Shown: positions 34,097-42,238 of the stretch, in pieces
How positions within the stretch are numbered: position 1 is the stretch's first letter
How the letters are laid out: every line of letters starts with the position of its first letter
Source: Clostridia bacterium
Lineage (GTDB): Bacteria; Bacillota; Clostridia; Christensenellales; Aristaeellaceae
Assembly: GCA_017395685.1 (NCBI GenBank)
Contig: JAFQOD010000023.1
Coordinates: 1-64,000 of the forward strand
Direction: 5' to 3'
Length of the DNA: 64,000 nucleotides
The notes under the pieces: model-generated
Database searches by the model: none
Told to the model about the DNA's origin: nothing
The model's input: the letters and a program-made list of their open reading frames with translations, nothing else
Translations under genes and position numbers: made by a program

Positions 34097-35722
34097 ATGA
34101 AACATAGATTTTTCCGTTTCCTTGCATTTCTGATGATGCTGTGCATTCCCTTTTCCGCCATGGCAGAGCCTCTGCGCTGGCTGGATCCCTGGATTGATCT
34201 TGCCCAGGAACAGGATGGAACCCGCAGGGGCAAGATCCGCTTTTCTCTCTCAACGGATGGCCTGATGCCCATCATGGAAGCATCTTATGCCACCGTACTC
34301 ACCGATATGAAATTTGAAGGCATGACTGAAGAGGAAACCGATGCCTATCTGGCCTCCGCCAATGCCATGCTCCATTCCCAGATGAACGCCGCCCGTACCA
34401 ATCTGGCCGCATTTTCCGCCCTTTCCGACGCATTATCCATTGAATACACGCTTTCCGACTCCACAGCCCAGTTTACCATTTTTCTGGGCCAGGATGCTGC
34501 AGGTACCTTTGCCCTCATCAAAGATGCAGAAGGCGAAACCTATCTGGTCAGCGATCTTGCCCCCTCCTATGCATTGAAGCTGAATCAAAAAGCAGCGCAG
34601 AGGATGCTTTCCGTTACGGATCCATTGTATTTTCTCCCGATTCTTCCCTATCAGCAATCTGAGGGGAGCGAGGATCAGGCCGATGCATTGGGTGATCTTA
34701 TATCCTTGCTGCCTGACCTTGCCGATTTGAATCTTCTTTCTGCCTCCATCGAAAGGAGCAGGCGGGAACTGGAAACATTGGCGGAAAACGGCCTTGCCGA
34801 TTGTGAAGGAAATAATATCTTTTATACCGGGGATTATGCTGCCTGTGTTTCGGCGCTGGAAGAATTGATGGTTCCCTCCCCCTCCCCCTACGATGATCTG
34901 ATCCGGTTGATGCACATTCTTTCTGCTGACACTGAAGAGGAAGATGAAGAAAATGCCGATGCAGGCCTTCCCTTTTTCCGCAGCCAGCAGACGGAAGAAA
35001 CCGGGAATGCAGATATCCCCTTTTCCTACACCTATGCCATTCAGGGGGATTATGTAACAAAGAGCATGACCCGCACCCTGGAATACACCGATCATCAGGA
35101 TACAAAGGATCCGGTTACGGGAAGCACCACCAGGGTTTCCATCCCCTCCTCCTGGGAAAATATACACCGCACCACCATAACCCCCACCAGCGCTGAAATC
35201 CATTCCACCTTCTCCCCCGTATCCAGTGAAACCATTCTCGTGGACGCCGCCGATCCGCATCAGATCCGCATCCAGCTCACCAATATCACAGAGGACGCTA
35301 CCGAAACCCTCATTTTCCTTGCCAACCGTCATGAAGACGGACAGGATGTTTCCCTCCGGCTGGATACCCAGTCAGAATACGCCCCTATGCCTTCCATCCA
35401 ACTGACCGGGCAATGGAAGAATGATATTTTATCCCATCTTTCCATATCCGTTGATACGCTGGTCAATGATGAGTGGCTGCATTCTTTTGTGCTTTCCTCC
35501 GAAAGCGCATACATCCCCTCCGCCGATCAATTGCTGACGACGGAAGGCAGGGAAATAATCGCCCCCAACCGATACGGCGTATATGAGGATCAGGGATATC
35601 AGAAGGAATTGCAGCAAATTGGCAAAAGCCGGCTGAATCTGCTGGTATTGACCAAGCTGCCCAAAGAAGCAAGGCCCCTGCTGACTCCCCTGCTCGCCAT
35701 CATAACAGGAATGGGGCAATGA
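34097..35722 (+). CDS. Secreted protein of unknown function
   Basis: The 541-residue product has a signal peptide (MKHRFFRFLAFLMMLCIPFSAMA, then EPL) without a lipobox. An ATG six codons earlier (34079, AGGA upstream) is a possible alternative start. The mature part begins with RWLDPWIDLAQEQDGTRRGKIRFSLS, contains an acidic stretch (DTEEEDEENAD, about 280-290), and later beta-rich sections with paired strands that could be a lipoprotein-like or DUF-type fold. I recognise no domain. It overlaps the next small gene by four bases, so they form an operon. Confidence 0.75.
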   Translation: MKHRFFRFLAFLMMLCIPFSAMAEPLRWLDPWIDLAQEQDGTRRGKIRFSLSTDGLMPIMEASYATVLTDMKFEGMTEEETDAYLASANAMLHSQMNAARTNLAAFSALSDALSIEYTLSDSTAQFTIFLGQDAAGTFALIKDAEGETYLVSDLAPSYALKLNQKAAQRMLSVTDPLYFLPILPYQQSEGSEDQADALGDLISLLPDLADLNLLSASIERSRRELETLAENGLADCEGNNIFYTGDYAACVSALEELMVPSPSPYDDLIRLMHILSADTEEEDEENADAGLPFFRSQQTEETGNADIPFSYTYAIQGDYVTKSMTRTLEYTDHQDTKDPVTGSTTRVSIPSSWENIHRTTITPTSAEIHSTFSPVSSETILVDAADPHQIRIQLTNITEDATETLIFLANRHEDGQDVSLRLDTQSEYAPMPSIQLTGQWKNDILSHLSISVDTLVNDEWLHSFVLSSESAYIPSADQLLTTEGREIIAPNRYGVYEDQGYQKELQQIGKSRLNLLVLTKLPKEARPLLTPLLAIITGMGQ

Positions 35723-36042
35723 ACATGAAAACAAGATTTACCCGTTACACCTTCGGTATTGGAAAAAAACGCATTCTTGCCGCCAACAGCGAAACCATAG
35801 GAACAATCAAAGATGTTACCCCCTGCCATTGGCTGAAAATCAATACCAAACCTGCAAGGCGTGATATGTGGGATGGCGCCGTGTATCCCCACATGGTTCA
35901 CTTCCAATATGAGATTGATGGAAATCTTTTCACAGGCAAGCGTTATTGGCCCTGGCGCTTGAATACACCCGCCCAAGGACAGCTAATAAAAGTCTTTTTC
36001 GATCCGAAAGCACCCACTCGCTGGTATGTCCAGCCCAAATAA
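35719..36042 (+). CDS. Small basic beta-rich protein, possibly DUF3592-like
   Basis: The 107-residue product starts in an ATGA overlap with the upstream stop (a second ATG is two codons later). It is basic and beta-rich: MVHFQYEIDGNLFTGKRYW, then IKVFFDPKAPTRWYVQPK. The phrase order (backbone strand, GxxxTGKRYW, vxvFFDPkxPtrwYv) recalls DUF3592-type domains, but without their usual membrane segments. Function is unknown; it is coupled to the secreted protein gene. Confidence 0.65.
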   Translation: MNMKTRFTRYTFGIGKKRILAANSETIGTIKDVTPCHWLKINTKPARRDMWDGAVYPHMVHFQYEIDGNLFTGKRYWPWRLNTPAQGQLIKVFFDPKAPTRWYVQPK

Positions 36043-36045
36043 GCC

Positions 36046-36074
36046 TTGACACAAGCCCCAACTTCCATTATAAT
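36046..36074 (+). promoter_or_regulatory. Promoter of the T-box operon
   Basis: TTGACA (36046-36051), 17-base spacer, TATAAT (36069-36074): a full consensus promoter. Transcription should start near 36081. Confidence 0.85.
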
Positions 36075-36080
36075 GCAGCT

Positions 36081-36320
36081 ATGGCTTTGAAGGGATGCCA
36101 GTAGCGCTGCGCGCAGACCTCAAGAGAGCTTCCGGCTGGTGGAAGGAAGCGGCTGCGACAGAATGTGAATTACCTCCCGGAGCCCGATACCGAAGGTTTT
36201 CTGTGTAGGCTATCGCCGGTGCGCCGGATACAGCGCAAAGAGGGTATAATATTTTTATACCGAACGGAAGTGGTACCGCGATCATCCGCCTTCCCTGATT
36301 GGGCAGGCGGTTATTTTTTT
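36081..36320 (+). promoter_or_regulatory. T-box riboswitch, probably tRNA-Tyr specific, with terminator
   Basis: Stem I shows AGTAG (about 36101), the AGAGAG bulge (36124-36129) and the GGTGGAAG loop. Stem III is GGTATAA/TTATACC (36243-36261). The T-box AAGTGGTACCGCG is at 36268-36280; its TGGT fits a tRNA with discriminator A. The terminator is CCGCCT/AGGCGG (36286-36310) plus T run. The specifier lies within GAATTACC (36167-36174). UAC at 36171-36173 (Tyr) is favoured because tyrS is in the operon; UUA or AUU cannot be excluded. Confidence 0.9.
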
Positions 36321-36333
36321 GAAGGAGAAACCT

Positions 36334-37515
36334 ATGAACATCGATTCTCTGCAATTTGCCCATCGGTTCAACGGCATTTCCGGCAGTGCCATCCGGGAAA
36401 TCTTCAAGCTGCTGGCCGTCCCCGGCATGATTTCCTTTGCCGGCGGTAATCCCTCCCCTGACAGCCTGCCCGGTGAAAAGGTGGGGGAACTGGCAAAGGT
36501 ACTGCTCACTGAAAAGGGCAAGATCCTTTTGCAGTACGGCGCCACAGAGGGCTATGCCCCTCTGAAGGAAAGCCTGGTGCCCTATCTGAAGGATCGCTTT
36601 TCCATCTGCTGCGTGGAAAGCGAAATCCTGCCTGTTACTGGTTCCACCCAGGCCATGGATCTGCTGTGCAAAGCGCTGATCAATCCCGGGGATAAGGTGG
36701 TGGTGGAAAATCCCACCTTCCTTGGCAATATGCAGTGCCTCAATCTCTATCAGGCCCATCTGATTCCTGTGGACAGCGATGATGAGGGTATCGATGTGGA
36801 TCATCTGGAGGAAGTATTCAAAACGGAGCATCCCAAGATGCTCTATATCATCCCCACCTTCCAGAATCCCACCGGCCGCACCCTCTCCCTGGAGCGGAGA
36901 AAGCGCATCGCTGCCCTGGCCAGTAAATACGGCGTGATCGTGGCGGAGGATGATCCCTACCGTGATCTGCGCTATACCGGCACGGAACTGCCCTCCATCA
37001 AATCCTTCGATACCGAAGGCTGGGTGGCATTCATGGGCAGCTTTTCTAAGGTAATCAGCCCCGGCCTGCGGGTAGGGTATCTGGTGGCCCATCCTGCCTT
37101 GCTTCGCAAATGCACCATCGGCAAGCAATCATCCGATGTGCATACGGCGCTGATCAATCAGGCAGTGGTGGATCAGTATCTGCGCCAGGATCTGCTGATG
37201 CCCCATGTGCAATCCATCTGCAAGGCCTATGGAGAAAAGATGGAAACCATGCTGCAGATGCTCTCCAAGTGCGGCGGAGTGGCCCGATATACCCGGCCGG
37301 AGGGCGGCCTATTCATCTTCTGCGAGCTGGAAAAAGACCGGGATGCCACTGCACTGCTGAAAAAGGCGGTGGATCAGGGCGTGGCCTACGTCCCCGGCAC
37401 TCACTTTTATGCCAACGGCGGCCATCACAATACCTTCCGTCTCAATTTCTCCATGCCCAGCGTGGAGCAGATCAAAACCGGCATGGAAAAGCTGAGCTGC
37501 GTCTTTTCAGAATAA
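36334..37515 (+). CDS. PLP-dependent aminotransferase (class I/II, LysN/aromatic type)
   Basis: The protein (393 residues from 36334, GAAGGAG upstream) has the fold-type I aminotransferase pattern. The pyridoxal lysine is in GSFSKVISPGLRVGY (about residue 240), the PLP-phosphate loop near GSTQAMDLL, the ring-binding Asp in AEDDPYRDLRY, and the substrate-binding Arg in FRLNFS. The group includes 2-aminoadipate, aromatic and multi-substrate aminotransferases. Placement under a T-box with tyrS suggests tyrosine/phenylalanine transamination, the last step of tyrosine synthesis, but that is inference. Confidence 0.88.
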   Translation: MNIDSLQFAHRFNGISGSAIREIFKLLAVPGMISFAGGNPSPDSLPGEKVGELAKVLLTEKGKILLQYGATEGYAPLKESLVPYLKDRFSICCVESEILPVTGSTQAMDLLCKALINPGDKVVVENPTFLGNMQCLNLYQAHLIPVDSDDEGIDVDHLEEVFKTEHPKMLYIIPTFQNPTGRTLSLERRKRIAALASKYGVIVAEDDPYRDLRYTGTELPSIKSFDTEGWVAFMGSFSKVISPGLRVGYLVAHPALLRKCTIGKQSSDVHTALINQAVVDQYLRQDLLMPHVQSICKAYGEKMETMLQMLSKCGGVARYTRPEGGLFIFCELEKDRDATALLKKAVDQGVAYVPGTHFYANGGHHNTFRLNFSMPSVEQIKTGMEKLSCVFSE

Positions 37516-37527
37516 AAGGAGTGGGCA

Positions 37528-38028
37528 ATTATTCTCACCGTCCGCAAAATGATCCCAGAGGATGTGGATATCCTCTTCCGGATTCAGAAAGAGGCATTCT
37601 ATCCCCTCTATCAGCAATTTCGCGATCCATCCAATCCCTACCTTCGGGGAAAAGAGGATATTGAGCGGCGGCTGAACCGTGATTTCTATCATCCCTTCAC
37701 CATTCTGGAAGATGGGCGCATTATTGGCGGTTTATGGTACATCAGCGGTGCAAACTTACTGCTTTGCCAATTGCAGCCCCATGAGTATTATCTGGGCCGG
37801 GTATTCATCGCCCCGGATATGCAGGGAAAAAAGGCAGCCCAAAGGGCCATCCTGCTGTGTGAAAAGCATTTTCCTGACGCCGTAAAATACTATGTGGATT
37901 TTCCCGATGTATTGGAAAAGAACCGCCGCTGCTATGCCGGCGCAGGCTATACGCCCACCGGCATCAAAAAAGAAACAGATCCCGGGGTTACCCTGGAGCT
38001 ATATGAAAAATACGTAAAACGAACATAA
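37528..38028 (+). CDS. GNAT-family acetyltransferase with a likely ATT start codon
   Basis: The frame from the first ATG (37549) gives 159 residues but lacks most of the first beta strand. Seven codons upstream, an ATT (37528) lies six bases after AAAGGAG; starting there adds a leading ILTVRK that completes the usual GNAT strand 1 before [13 protein letters not shown] at 37531 is a second choice. The CoA-binding motif A region is [22 protein letters not shown]. The substrate is unknown. It lies between the aminotransferase and tyrS in the T-box operon, 12 bases after the former. Confidence 0.75.
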   Translation: MILTVRKMIPEDVDILFRIQKEAFYPLYQQFRDPSNPYLRGKEDIERRLNRDFYHPFTILEDGRIIGGLWYISGANLLLCQLQPHEYYLGRVFIAPDMQGKKAAQRAILLCEKHFPDAVKYYVDFPDVLEKNRRCYAGAGYTPTGIKKETDPGVTLELYEKYVKRT

Positions 38029-38044
38029 AAGGAGAATGAATCAA

Positions 38045-39268
38045 ATGGCAAACGTACTTGACACCCTCCGCGAGCGCGGATTCCTGGCCCAGATCACTTT
38101 TGAAGAGGATCTTTACAAGCAGCTGGAAAAGGAGCCCACCACCTTCTATGTAGGCTTCGATCCCACGGCCACCTCCCTGCATTTCGGCCATTTCATCCCG
38201 ATCATCGCCATGGCCCATATGCAGCGGGCAGGCCATATTCCCATCGCCCTGGTGGGCGGCGGCACGGCCATGATCGGCGATCCCTCCGGCAAAACCGATA
38301 TGCGCAAAATGATGACCGTGGAAACCATCGATCATAACGTTTCCTGCATCAAAAAGCAGATGGAACGCTTCATTGAATTCGGCGAAGGCAAGGCCATGAT
38401 CGTCAATAACGCTGACTGGATCAGAAAACTTTCCTACATGGATTTCCTGCGGGATGTGGGATCCCTCTTCTCCGTCAATCGCATGCTGGCCGCCGAATGC
38501 TACAAGCAGCGCATGGAACGGGGCCTGACCCTGCTGGAATTCAACTACATGGTGATGCAGGCCTATGACTTCCTGCAGCTGTTTAAGAATCACGGCTGCC
38601 GGCTGCAGATGGGCGGCGACGATCAGTGGAGCAATATGCTGGCCGGCGCCGATCTGATCCGCCGCAAGGAACAGGAGGCTGCCTATGCCTGCACCTTCAA
38701 GCTGCTGATGAACCACGAAGGCAAGAAGATGGGCAAAACCGAAAAGGGTGCCCTGTGGCTGGATCCCAACCTGTGCAGCCCCTATGATTTCTACCAGTAC
38801 TGGCGCAATGTGGCCGATGCTGACGTGGAAAAGTGCCTCAGCCTGCTCACCTTCCTGCCCATGGATGAAGTGCGCAAGCTTTCCAAGCTGGAAGGCAGCG
38901 CCATCAACGAAGCCAAGAAGGTGCTGGCCTTCGAATGCACCAAGCTGGTTCACGGCGAAGAAGAGGCCCAGAAGGCCCAGCTGGCGGCAGCGGCCCTCTT
39001 TGGCGGCGGCGCTGCGGCGGATGTGCCCACCTACGAATGGAAGCAATGCGATATGGAACAGGATAACCGGCTTACCACCCTGCTCCATCTCTGCGGCCTG
39101 TGCCAGAGCAAGGGCGATGCACGCAAGCAGGTTCAGCAGGGCGCTGTGGTCATGAATGACAGCAAGGTAACCGATATCAATATGGTGGTTACTGCCGATA
39201 TGATCCCCACTGACGGCGTGCTGCTGCGCAAGGGCAAGAAGAGCTTCTGCCGCGTGGTGCTCAAGTAA
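38045..39268 (+). CDS. tyrS: Tyrosyl-tRNA synthetase
   Basis: The 407-residue class I synthetase activates tyrosine and charges tRNA-Tyr. It has the tyrosine pocket and HIGH-like motif in [18 protein letters not shown], the [12 protein letters not shown] block, and a KMSKS loop in the form [14 protein letters not shown]-terminal S4 domain binds tRNA. The start at 38045 has AAGGAG upstream; an ATG three codons earlier is poorly spaced. It is third in the T-box operon, which agrees with control by uncharged tRNA-Tyr, and overlaps yigZ by one base. Confidence 0.97.
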   Translation: MANVLDTLRERGFLAQITFEEDLYKQLEKEPTTFYVGFDPTATSLHFGHFIPIIAMAHMQRAGHIPIALVGGGTAMIGDPSGKTDMRKMMTVETIDHNVSCIKKQMERFIEFGEGKAMIVNNADWIRKLSYMDFLRDVGSLFSVNRMLAAECYKQRMERGLTLLEFNYMVMQAYDFLQLFKNHGCRLQMGGDDQWSNMLAGADLIRRKEQEAAYACTFKLLMNHEGKKMGKTEKGALWLDPNLCSPYDFYQYWRNVADADVEKCLSLLTFLPMDEVRKLSKLEGSAINEAKKVLAFECTKLVHGEEEAQKAQLAAAALFGGGAAADVPTYEWKQCDMEQDNRLTTLLHLCGLCQSKGDARKQVQQGAVVMNDSKVTDINMVVTADMIPTDGVLLRKGKKSFCRVVLK

Positions 39269-39906
39269 TGCCGGGCGATTACAAAACCCTGAAAATGGCG
39301 GCCAGCGATGAATTCATCATCAATAAAAGCCGCTTCATCGGCTACGCCTCCCCTTGTGAAACCGAGGAGGAGGCGCTGGCCTTTTTGAAATCCATCCGGG
39401 AAAAGCATAAGGATGCCACGCATAATTGCTATGCCTACGTAATCGGCCAGAATGCCGGCATCATGCGCTATAATGATGATGGGGAGCCCGGCGGCACCGC
39501 CGGCATGCCCATGATGGAAGTGATCAAGGCCCGGGGCGTGGTCAATTGCTGCGTGGTGGTTACCCGTTATTTCGGGGGTATCCTCCTTGGGGCCGGCGGT
39601 CTGGTGCGTGCTTACAGCCACGGCTGCGCCGTTGCCCTGAATGCCGCCCAGGTGGTCAAAATGGAGGAAAGCCAGAAAATCCTTCTGGATGTGCCCTATC
39701 CCCTGTGGGATCGGGTGAATCATGCGCTGAAAAGCCTGCCCCAGATCACGGAGGAAACCAATTTCGGCGCCTCGGTGGAGGCAACGCTGCTCATCCGTAA
39801 AAAGGATGTGGAGGAAGTGACGCAAAAGCTCACCGCCCTTACTGATGCAAAGGCCGAATGGCTGGAACTGGATGAGCTTCATTATCCCTGGCCGGAGGAA
39901 GGATAA
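39268..39906 (+). CDS. yigZ: YigZ/IMPACT-family protein
   Basis: The 212-residue protein has an N-terminal UPF0029/IMPACT domain (KSRFIGYASPCETEEEALAFL, DATHNCYAYVIG, DDGEPGGTAGMPM, VVVTRYFGGILLGAGGLVRAY) and a C-terminal DUF1949 ferredoxin-like domain. Biochemical function in bacteria is not settled; links to ribosome or translation regulation are proposed for the family. The TAATG junction with tyrS shows translational coupling. Confidence 0.93.
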   Translation: MPGDYKTLKMAASDEFIINKSRFIGYASPCETEEEALAFLKSIREKHKDATHNCYAYVIGQNAGIMRYNDDGEPGGTAGMPMMEVIKARGVVNCCVVVTRYFGGILLGAGGLVRAYSHGCAVALNAAQVVKMEESQKILLDVPYPLWDRVNHALKSLPQITEETNFGASVEATLLIRKKDVEEVTQKLTALTDAKAEWLELDELHYPWPEEG

Positions 39907-39916
39907 ATCGTATCAA

Positions 39917-39947
39917 AAAAAGCAGAGCGTTAAAAGCTCTGCTTTTT
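39917..39947. terminator. Bidirectional terminator between yigZ and the Crp-type gene
   Basis: AAAAAGCAGAGC (39917-39928) pairs with GCTCTGCTTTTT (39936-39947) around a seven-base loop. It can end both convergent transcripts. Confidence 0.9.
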
Positions 39948-39956
39948 GATTGCATT

Positions 39957-40652
39957 CTATTGATCGGAGGGATCTTCAAGGGCAGAAGGAACGTGCAAAA
40001 GCCGGAAGCTATTCTTGAAATAATCCAATACTCCTTCTTTTTTCAGCTTGCTCAGCTCCGCTGAAAGACCGCTGCGATCCACCTCCAGATAATCCGCCAG
40101 GCCCTGCCGGTCAAAGGGGATATCGAACTGGGCACGATTGGCTTCCTTCGCCTGAAGAAGCAGATAGGCCATCACCTTTTCCCGCGTGGTACGCTTGGCA
40201 TTGATCATGGCGCGGCGATGAAGGGAAAGATTCTTTTCCGATACGATCTGCAGCAGATTATAGATGATCTGATTATGAAAGGCGCATGCATTACAGCAGC
40301 TGGTCATAATCCGCCCGCAATCCAGCAGCAGAATACGACTTGCCTCCGTTGCCACCACATTTACCGGAAGCTTCTTGGCTCTTGCACAGGCAAAAGCCTC
40401 GGCAAAAAGCTGCCCGGGGCCGATATGCATCATAATGCTGCGGTTTCCGTAATAATCTGTACGGATCACCTGCGCCTGGCCGGAAATCAAAATTCCCACA
40501 TCCGTCGCAGGCACGCCTTCCCGGAGAATGGTTTCCCCCTTTGAAAATGTCATTTCCCGTGCCCCCAGGCATTGCAGCAGCGCCGCCAGATCCGCTTCAT
40601 TTACACCGGCAAAAAGAGGGCATCTCCCAAGATCATTGATGACAGATTTCAT
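39957..40652 (-). CDS. Crp/Fnr-family regulator with a cysteine cluster
   Basis: The protein (231 residues from 40652, GGAGGGAAAGG upstream) has a cyclic-nucleotide-binding-like domain (about 10-125), a dimerisation helix, and a winged helix DNA-binding domain with the recognition region FDRQGLADYLEVDRSGLSAELSKLKKEG. Cys112, Cys119, Cys120 and Cys123 (DCGRIMTSCCNACAFH) form a cluster seen in clostridial Crp/Fnr proteins that might bind an iron-sulfur cluster or sense redox or nitric oxide. Ligand is unknown. Two inverted repeats between its promoter and start suggest autoregulation. Confidence 0.88.
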   Translation of the reverse strand: MKSVINDLGRCPLFAGVNEADLAALLQCLGAREMTFSKGETILREGVPATDVGILISGQAQVIRTDYYGNRSIMMHIGPGQLFAEAFACARAKKLPVNVVATEASRILLLDCGRIMTSCCNACAFHNQIIYNLLQIVSEKNLSLHRRAMINAKRTTREKVMAYLLLQAKEANRAQFDIPFDRQGLADYLEVDRSGLSAELSKLKKEGVLDYFKNSFRLLHVPSALEDPSDQ

Positions 40653-40665
40653 CCTTTCCCTCCGC

Positions 40666-40692
40666 GTTGAAAATTCAACAATCATAATGATT
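40666..40692. promoter_or_regulatory. Two adjacent inverted repeats, candidate Crp/Fnr operators
   Basis: GTTGAA-AA-TTCAAC (40666-40679) and AATCAT-A-ATGATT (40680-40692) lie between the -10 and the start codon of the leftward regulator gene. The first contains TTGA...TCAA halves like Fnr-type sites, but with a four-base gap. Confidence 0.45.
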
Positions 40693-40721
40693 AGTATATT
40701 CATTCAGCCTTTCCACGTCAA
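40693..40721 (-). promoter_or_regulatory. Promoter of the Crp/Fnr-type regulator
   Basis: On the complement: TTGACG (40721-40716), 17-base spacer, TATACT (40698-40693). Confidence 0.75.
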
Positions 40722-40827
40722 GTGCCTCTTCTTTCATCTGCCGGGAACCAAATGGCCGCAGTTTTCACCAGAATGCATCTTCATATCCTGATTTTTGCAT
40801 GTTTTATGCTTTCTTAATAACTTATTG

Positions 40828-40856
40828 TTGACACAATTCGCCAGAAATGCTATAAT
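40828..40856 (+). promoter_or_regulatory. Consensus promoter of the DUF4190 gene
   Basis: TTGACA (40828-40833), 17-base spacer, TATAAT (40851-40856). It leaves a leader of about 120 bases before the start codon. The stretch 40722-40827 shows nothing else I can name. Confidence 0.85.
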
Positions 40857-40861
40857 TCTTA

Positions 40862-40955
40862 CATAATATGTATACTGGAGTTGTGTTTTCCAGGGAAGTG
40901 ACTTCAATGAGGGGTAATCCTGAAATCACTTCTGCATATTATGCGGTATCACCGC
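40862..40955 (+). ncRNA. Candidate structured leader RNA (three-way junction) before the DUF4190 gene
   Basis: P1: CATAATATG (40862-40870) with CATATTATG (40935-40943), nine perfect pairs. P2: CTGGA (40875-40879) with TCCAG (40889-40893). P3: GAAGTGA-TTCA (40895-40906) with TGAA-TCACTTC (40921-40932), eleven pairs with one opposed mismatch. Junction strands are 4, 1 and 2 bases. A short hairpin GCGGT/ACCGC (40943-40955) follows, just before the AAGGAGG site. I could not match it to a riboswitch class I know. Confidence 0.5.
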
Positions 40956-40983
40956 GACAATGTGGGAAAGGAGGACCTATATC

Positions 40984-41220
40984 ATGGCAGTTGCTTCTTT
41001 AGTTCTGGGCATCGTTTCTATCGTGCTTAGCTTCATCGTCAACTGGATCGGCGCTATCCCCGCTATCGTCGGTATCATCCTGGGCGCTCTGGGCCGCAAG
41101 GATCCCGCGAAGAAGGGCATGGCCACCGGTGGTCTGGTTTGCTCCATCATCGGTTTCATCCTGAGCATCATCCTGCTCATCGCCTGCGCCGCTTGCGTTT
41201 CCGCCGCTGGCGCCTACTAA
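40984..41220 (+). CDS. Small DUF4190 membrane protein
   Basis: The 78-residue protein starts at an ATG with AAGGAGG nine bases upstream. It has two membrane helices (about 3-35 and 48-72) joined by a short basic loop (GRKDPAKKGMATGG), the DUF4190 pattern. The C-terminus holds a CAACVSAAGAY tail. Function is unknown. A perfect promoter, a structured leader, optimal ribosome site and codon choice suggest high expression. It is a single-gene unit closed by the terminator at 41238-41295. Confidence 0.85.
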   Translation: MAVASLVLGIVSIVLSFIVNWIGAIPAIVGIILGALGRKDPAKKGMATGGLVCSIIGFILSIILLIACAACVSAAGAY

Positions 41221-41237
41221 TTCGTTAGTAAACAAAT

Positions 41238-41295
41238 GCCTACTTTTATTTATTGCGGCTTCTCATGAACATGCAATGAATATCAGTAGGCTTTT
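41238..41295 (+). terminator. Long-stem terminator of the DUF4190 gene
   Basis: GCCTAC (41238-41243) pairs with GTAGGC (41286-41291), and an inner ten-pair stem forms between TATTTATTGC (41247-41256) and GCAATGAATA (41273-41282) with one G-T pair. TTTT follows. Confidence 0.75.
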
Positions 41296-41321
41296 CTTAT
41301 TCCATTCAGGAGGATCAATCC

Positions 41322-42095
41322 ATGCTTCCCCATGTTCATATCGGCAATCTGGAAATCCCCACCTACGGCATCTGCATGGTGATTGGCATTATGGCTGCCG
41401 CCATCATCGCCATTATCCGGGCCAAGCGTACGGGACGGGATGAAAATTCCCTGATCGTCATCGCCGCCTGCGCCGTCGGCCTGGGCCTGGCCGGGGCAAA
41501 GATCTTATATATCATTGCTTCCTATGGGCTGCAAAAGGCCCTGCAGGAAATGAGCCAGGGCAATTTCTCCTGCTTCACCGAAGGCGGGCTGGTTTTCTAC
41601 GGCGGCCTGATCGGCGGTATCGGCGGGGCGTATATCGGCGCTGCCATCGCAAAGGAAAAGCTGACCAGCTATATCGATGCCGTTGTTCCCTGCGTGCCCC
41701 TGGGCCATGCCTTCGGGCGGCTGGGATGCTTCCTGGGCGGCTGCTGCTATGGCATGCCCTATGAGGGCTTCGGCAGCGTTACCTTCCCCGCCGTGGGCGT
41801 CAATCATGGGGTTTTTCCTGTGCAGCTGGTGGAAATGGTGATCAATATTGGTATATTCGTATATCTGATTCATTTCACCAAAAAGGAGAGGGGAAAGTAT
41901 ACCGTGCTCTTTGTTTACATGGGGCTGTACGGCGTTTCCCGGTTCCTGCTGGAAATGCTGCGGGGCGATTCCATCCGCGGGATTGCCAATGGGCTTTCCA
42001 CCTCCCAGTGGATCAGCATCGCCCTGATCATCGTCAGCCTGATTCCTGTGATCACCAGGTTGATGAAAAAGAAGGGCGGCAGCGCCCCGGCATAA
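41322..42095 (+). CDS. lgt: Prolipoprotein diacylglyceryl transferase
   Basis: The 257-residue membrane enzyme transfers diacylglycerol from phosphatidylglycerol to the lipobox cysteine of prolipoproteins, before LspA cleavage. It has about seven membrane segments, the Lgt signature HAFGRLGCFLGGCCYG (with the essential Arg and the following Gly-Cys run), an earlier YGGLIGG block and a late EMLRGD motif. The ribosome site AGGAGG is well placed. A strong terminator follows at 42128. Confidence 0.95.
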   Translation: MLPHVHIGNLEIPTYGICMVIGIMAAAIIAIIRAKRTGRDENSLIVIAACAVGLGLAGAKILYIIASYGLQKALQEMSQGNFSCFTEGGLVFYGGLIGGIGGAYIGAAIAKEKLTSYIDAVVPCVPLGHAFGRLGCFLGGCCYGMPYEGFGSVTFPAVGVNHGVFPVQLVEMVINIGIFVYLIHFTKKERGKYTVLFVYMGLYGVSRFLLEMLRGDSIRGIANGLSTSQWISIALIIVSLIPVITRLMKKKGGSAPA

Positions 42096-42127
42096 TCTCC
42101 TCCTGCATCATTGATCCCATCATGATA

Positions 42128-42154
42128 CCCGGAAGCATTGCTTCCGGGATTTTT
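42128..42154 (+). terminator. Terminator of lgt
   Basis: CCCGGAAGC (42128-42136) pairs with GCTTCCGGG (42140-42148) around a three-base loop, then ATTTTT. Confidence 0.9.
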
Positions 42155-42175
42155 GTTGGCCCGGTATATTTTCCA

Positions 42176-42204
42176 TTGCATTCCGGTTTTCTATTCGCTA
42201 TAAT
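42176..42204 (+). promoter_or_regulatory. Promoter of the TrmH-nucleoside hydrolase pair
   Basis: TTGCAT (42176-42181), 17-base spacer, TATAAT (42199-42204), 35 bases before the TTG start. Confidence 0.7.
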
Positions 42205-42238
42205 ACAATTGATTGTTGATCATAAAGGAGTGAGCCCT

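Noticed and set aside
36163-36175. T-box specifier read as UUA (Leu) or AUU (Ile)
   Set aside because: Both readings fit the loop locally, but the operon encodes tyrS and UAC is in the same loop; kept as alternatives, not as the call.
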